Position numbers and translations under genes: made by a program. From positions 186,001 to 250,000 of the forward strand of contig NZ_LR134481.1 in NCBI RefSeq assembly GCF_900638025.1: a stretch of DNA of 64,000 nucleotides, read 5' to 3'. The notes below the pieces were generated by a model. The model saw only the letters and a list, made by a program, of their open reading frames with translations. It was not told the origin of the DNA and did not search any database. Shown piece after piece: positions 61,458 through 64,000 of this stretch (position 1 is its first letter; every line of letters begins with the position of its first letter). Origin of the DNA: Haemophilus parainfluenzae. Its GTDB lineage: Bacteria > Pseudomonadota > Gammaproteobacteria > Enterobacterales > Pasteurellaceae.

Positions 61458-62516
61458 TTAACTCACTCTTATCACTAATTCAGCTTTTTCTAAAGCCAAG
61501 CGAGTATAATGACCTTTTTGTAGTAATTGAGATATTTCTTGAACATTTAATAGCATATTTTTATACTCATCTTCAGAAATAGTAGATAATTTATCTTTCA
61601 ACTCATTTAGAGAGGAAACACAAATACCCACATTATGTTCTCTTACAAAGTCTGCTTCAGCAGCTTTATCCCAAATAACCACGGGAATTCCAGAGGCTAG
61701 ATAAAGAGAAAGTTTATGTGGGTTGTTATATTGCAAATATTCTCCAAAGTCACCACTACAAGTATCTATACTATTTCCATCCCAAACTAAACCAAACCCT
61801 GAGTTGAGCTGATTTGGAATCTCTGAAGCGGGGAATGAGCCATGATATTGAATATCTTCATATTGTTCTAATGAATGAGAAAAATTAGGTCCATATAAAT
61901 GAACGATAATACCTAACTTACCAAGTTGGGCAATATAGGCCGATTTATTAATATCTAGATTTCCTGCAATTGAAATTGCTCGTTCAAATATAACATTCTG
62001 GTTTGTCGCTTCTTTATCCATTAAATAATCAAAAATTTTAAGGATAACTAGTTTATTTTCTGAAGTTCCTTTTTTTGTAAAGAAAGCTTTCATCTTATCA
62101 TTATGTATAATAATTGAATCAGCAATAGATAGCATAAAATTAAATTCTTTTTTATAATAGTTATTATACAGACTCTTTCTTAGCTCCTCTACATCATGAA
62201 CTAAAGATATAAATATTACTTGTTTATCTTTCTTAAGTTTATTAAGGACCCAATTACGAATCAGTTGCTTGTGGTGATAAGGGTTTTGAATAAGTACTAA
62301 TGAATTAGGAGTAATAGAAAAATAGATCTTGAGCCAATCAATAAAAAAAAGTGTTTGTCTTCTAATTTTTCCCCATAATGAGTCTATGCTTGTTGCTGTT
62401 CTAATTACTTTAGCTTCATAATCTAAATTTTTCGCTATATCACATACGTCTTGTACAGCTTTACTACCTGCGTGGTTATGTTCATTACTTAACTCAACAA
62501 TTTGATATTTTTTCAT
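61458..62516 (-). CDS. Galactofuranosyltransferase-like glycosyltransferase
   Basis: 352 residues, GT4-like with N-terminal SNEHNHAGSKAVQDV, IQNPYHHKQLIRN and C-terminal GLVWDGNSIDTCSGDFGEYLQYNNPHKLSLYLASGIPVVIW, a stretch known from WbbI-type beta-1,6-galactofuranosyltransferases. With glf two genes away, Galf transfer is a reasonable inference. The acceptor is unknown. Confidence 0.8.
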   Translation of the reverse strand: MKKYQIVELSNEHNHAGSKAVQDVCDIAKNLDYEAKVIRTATSIDSLWGKIRRQTLFFIDWLKIYFSITPNSLVLIQNPYHHKQLIRNWVLNKLKKDKQVIFISLVHDVEELRKSLYNNYYKKEFNFMLSIADSIIIHNDKMKAFFTKKGTSENKLVILKIFDYLMDKEATNQNVIFERAISIAGNLDINKSAYIAQLGKLGIIVHLYGPNFSHSLEQYEDIQYHGSFPASEIPNQLNSGFGLVWDGNSIDTCSGDFGEYLQYNNPHKLSLYLASGIPVVIWDKAAEADFVREHNVGICVSSLNELKDKLSTISEDEYKNMLLNVQEISQLLQKGHYTRLALEKAELVIRVS

Positions 62517-62538
62517 TTGATTATTAACCTTATATTAT

Positions 62539-63582
62539 CTAGCCTTTTAACTTTGTAAATAAAATAGGCAATCTAGATTTTACTAATTTTACAAAATTAC
62601 CTAATAACACAAGTAGATAACTCATTCTATATTTTAATAAAAAATATATTGGTTTCTGTTTTCTACTTACAAGCCGAGCATTATTCTCCATCAATCTAAA
62701 TTGTTCTTGACTATACACAGAATTGATGATCCAATCTCTTTGTGCTTTAAATGTTAAATTTGCATTAGGTGAGGAATTTCTCTCAATGGCAGAAAGTGTA
62801 TAGCGAATAAATCGATTTACTAATAATTTTAGTGCGTCTTCATTAAGCTGCCCCTTTGTTTTTAAAAGAGAACTGAATGAAGAAAGCGTTTTCATATGAA
62901 TTGGAAAATAATCTGGTACAAACTTAGCCGTTAAGCTACCATTATTTCTTTTCATATAGAAATATAAAGGCTTATTAAGAATATAGAAATTAGATATAAC
63001 TTTAAAAACCTCAACATTAAATTCAAAATCTTCTTTTAATGCTTGATGATGATTTCTAAAATTATATTTATCTAAAATTTCCTTTCTATAAAATTTATTA
63101 TTCATATAACCAAACAGGAAAGTCTTTTCTAAATCTACTAACACAGGGTTAAAATCTGTTTTTATTAATCCTTCAAATTTGCTAATAATGTTTTTTTTGT
63201 ATGATAATTTACCATCAATTTCATATCTTTCTTGCATTCCTATTGTAATTATATCAGGATTATGCCTTGATATAATTTGAGTTACTTTCGATAATAATTC
63301 AATATCAAATAAATCATCTGGATCAGGAAACCAAATATAATCTCCAGTTGCATATTCAATACCTTTATTCCTATTATTAGCCAATCCAATGTTTTCGTTA
63401 TTTAATAAAACACGGATTCTTGGGTCATTAAATTTAAGTAATTTTTCTTTTGTATTATCTGTTGAACAATCTTCTATAAAGATATACTCTATATTTTCAT
63501 TAGTTTGAGTGGTCAATAAACTATATAATTCATCTAAATAATGAGAAACATTATAACAAGCAAAAATAAGACTAATTTTCAT
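62539..63582 (-). CDS. Glycosyltransferase family 2
   Basis: 347 residues. GT-A fold with FACYNVSHYLDELYSLL, FIEDCSTDNTKEKL, NIGLANNRNKGIEYATGDYIWFPDPDD (DPDD replaces the more usual DSDD). C-terminal helices are membrane-near. The donor sugar cannot be told. It lies 4 bp after the upstream partial transferase. Confidence 0.88.
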   Translation of the reverse strand: MKISLIFACYNVSHYLDELYSLLTTQTNENIEYIFIEDCSTDNTKEKLLKFNDPRIRVLLNNENIGLANNRNKGIEYATGDYIWFPDPDDLFDIELLSKVTQIISRHNPDIITIGMQERYEIDGKLSYKKNIISKFEGLIKTDFNPVLVDLEKTFLFGYMNNKFYRKEILDKYNFRNHHQALKEDFEFNVEVFKVISNFYILNKPLYFYMKRNNGSLTAKFVPDYFPIHMKTLSSFSSLLKTKGQLNEDALKLLVNRFIRYTLSAIERNSSPNANLTFKAQRDWIINSVYSQEQFRLMENNARLVSRKQKPIYFLLKYRMSYLLVLLGNFVKLVKSRLPILFTKLKG

Positions 63583-63586
63583 TGTG

Positions 63587-64000
63587 CTAACCTAATAAAA
63601 TTTTTTGAACAAAATGAGAAACATTAATAATATTATATCCATTTTTATTTAAAGCATTAGTATCACTTATCCGTTGATTATCTTTATTATTTATAATTGA
63701 TATAATTCTATTACTCCAATGAGTCACATTATCAATAGGCAAGAATTCTGTTGAAGAAACTAATTTTGCCTCTTTTGATACATTATCTGATAATAATGTT
63801 GGTAAACCTGCTGCTTGTGCTTCAACAGAAACAATCGGCAATCCTTCAAATAAAGAAGGCAGTATAAGTATATCTGAAGCAATCATAAGTTGATTGACAT
63901 CATCACGAATGCCCATAAAAGAGATATTTTTGATATTTCTCTCTGAAATATATTTCTCAATATCTTTTTTTAATTCTCCATCGCCGATATAAGCCATCAT
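63587..64000 (-). CDS. Glycosyltransferase family 4 (C-terminal part; start beyond window)
   Basis: 137 residues are visible and the frame is still open at base 64000, so the N-terminal half is missing. The visible part is a GT-B C-terminal domain: IGDGELKKDIEKYI, MGIRDDVNQLMIASDILILPSLFEGLPIVSVEAQAAGLPTLLS. It belongs to the same polysaccharide locus. Confidence 0.88.
   Translation of the reverse strand: MMAYIGDGELKKDIEKYISERNIKNISFMGIRDDVNQLMIASDILILPSLFEGLPIVSVEAQAAGLPTLLSDNVSKEAKLVSSTEFLPIDNVTHWSNRIISIINNKDNQRISDTNALNKNGYNIINVSHFVQKILLG

Overview
The window is a stretch of a Pasteurellaceae chromosome, almost certainly Haemophilus and most likely H. parainfluenzae or a close relative. 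This is inferred from dozens of copies of the Haemophilus DNA uptake signal (AAGTGCGGT and its complement), a low-GC base composition, and gene blocks known from H. influenzae: rpsP-rimM-trmD-rplS, the nqr operon with apbE and nqrM, opsX/kdkA, and ndk-pepB-rfbB followed by a surface-polysaccharide locus. Only one tRNA gene is present. I saw no rRNA, CRISPR, prophage or transposase gene.

Layout. 1-118 holds the start of an exported protein on the minus strand that runs off the edge. 429-2410 is the S16/RimM/TrmD/L19 operon, in which trmD carries an in-frame amber codon where a Trp is expected. 2456-11663 (minus) holds mnmA, nqrM, apbE, nqrFEDCBA and bolA, that is, the sodium-pumping NADH:quinone oxidoreductase with its flavin and iron maturation factors. 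11748-18850 (plus) holds a YajG-type lipoprotein, corA with a structured leader, yggT, yggU, leuS, lptE and holA. 18881-24162 (minus) holds an LTA-synthase-like membrane enzyme, mutT, secA and a secM translation-arrest gene. 24235-27066 holds a DUF721/DciA gene (plus) and dam, aroB and aroK (minus). 27435-29102 is a DcuB-type C4-dicarboxylate carrier with an extra soluble domain. 29377-34325 is the fatty-acid/phospholipid cluster acpP, fabG, fabD, fabH, plsX, rpmF, yceD (minus).

34459-39780 carries an ABC exporter, an AraC regulator divergent from an AhpD-like protein, the LOS inner-core genes opsX (heptosyltransferase I) and kdkA (Kdo kinase), and tRNA-Ile(CAU). 39866-46657 contains glyS and glyQ separated by an accessory block (OsmC, DUF559, histidine acid phosphatase, membrane protein, glutaredoxin-like protein, nitrobindin-like barrel). 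46885-51598 is a TonB-dependent uptake system of BtuB/BtuF/BtuC/BtuD type. Two copies of a small inverted-repeat element (MITE-like) lie at 42474-42669 and 49677-49847; the second sits inside the uptake cluster.

51646-64000 (minus) holds ndk, pepB and then an AT-rich O-antigen/LOS-extension locus: rfbB, a broken acyltransferase, an intact acyltransferase, a GT14 glycosyltransferase, a WbaP-type initiating transferase, glf, a Wzx flippase, a galactofuranosyltransferase-like gene, a GT2 and a partial GT4. Together these suggest a lipid-linked, galactofuranose-containing repeat unit that is flipped by Wzx; no polymerase or ligase is visible in the window.

The most interesting points are the SecM arrest peptide and its secA-masking helix, the trmD amber codon, the corA leader, the DcuB insertion, and the MITE pair.
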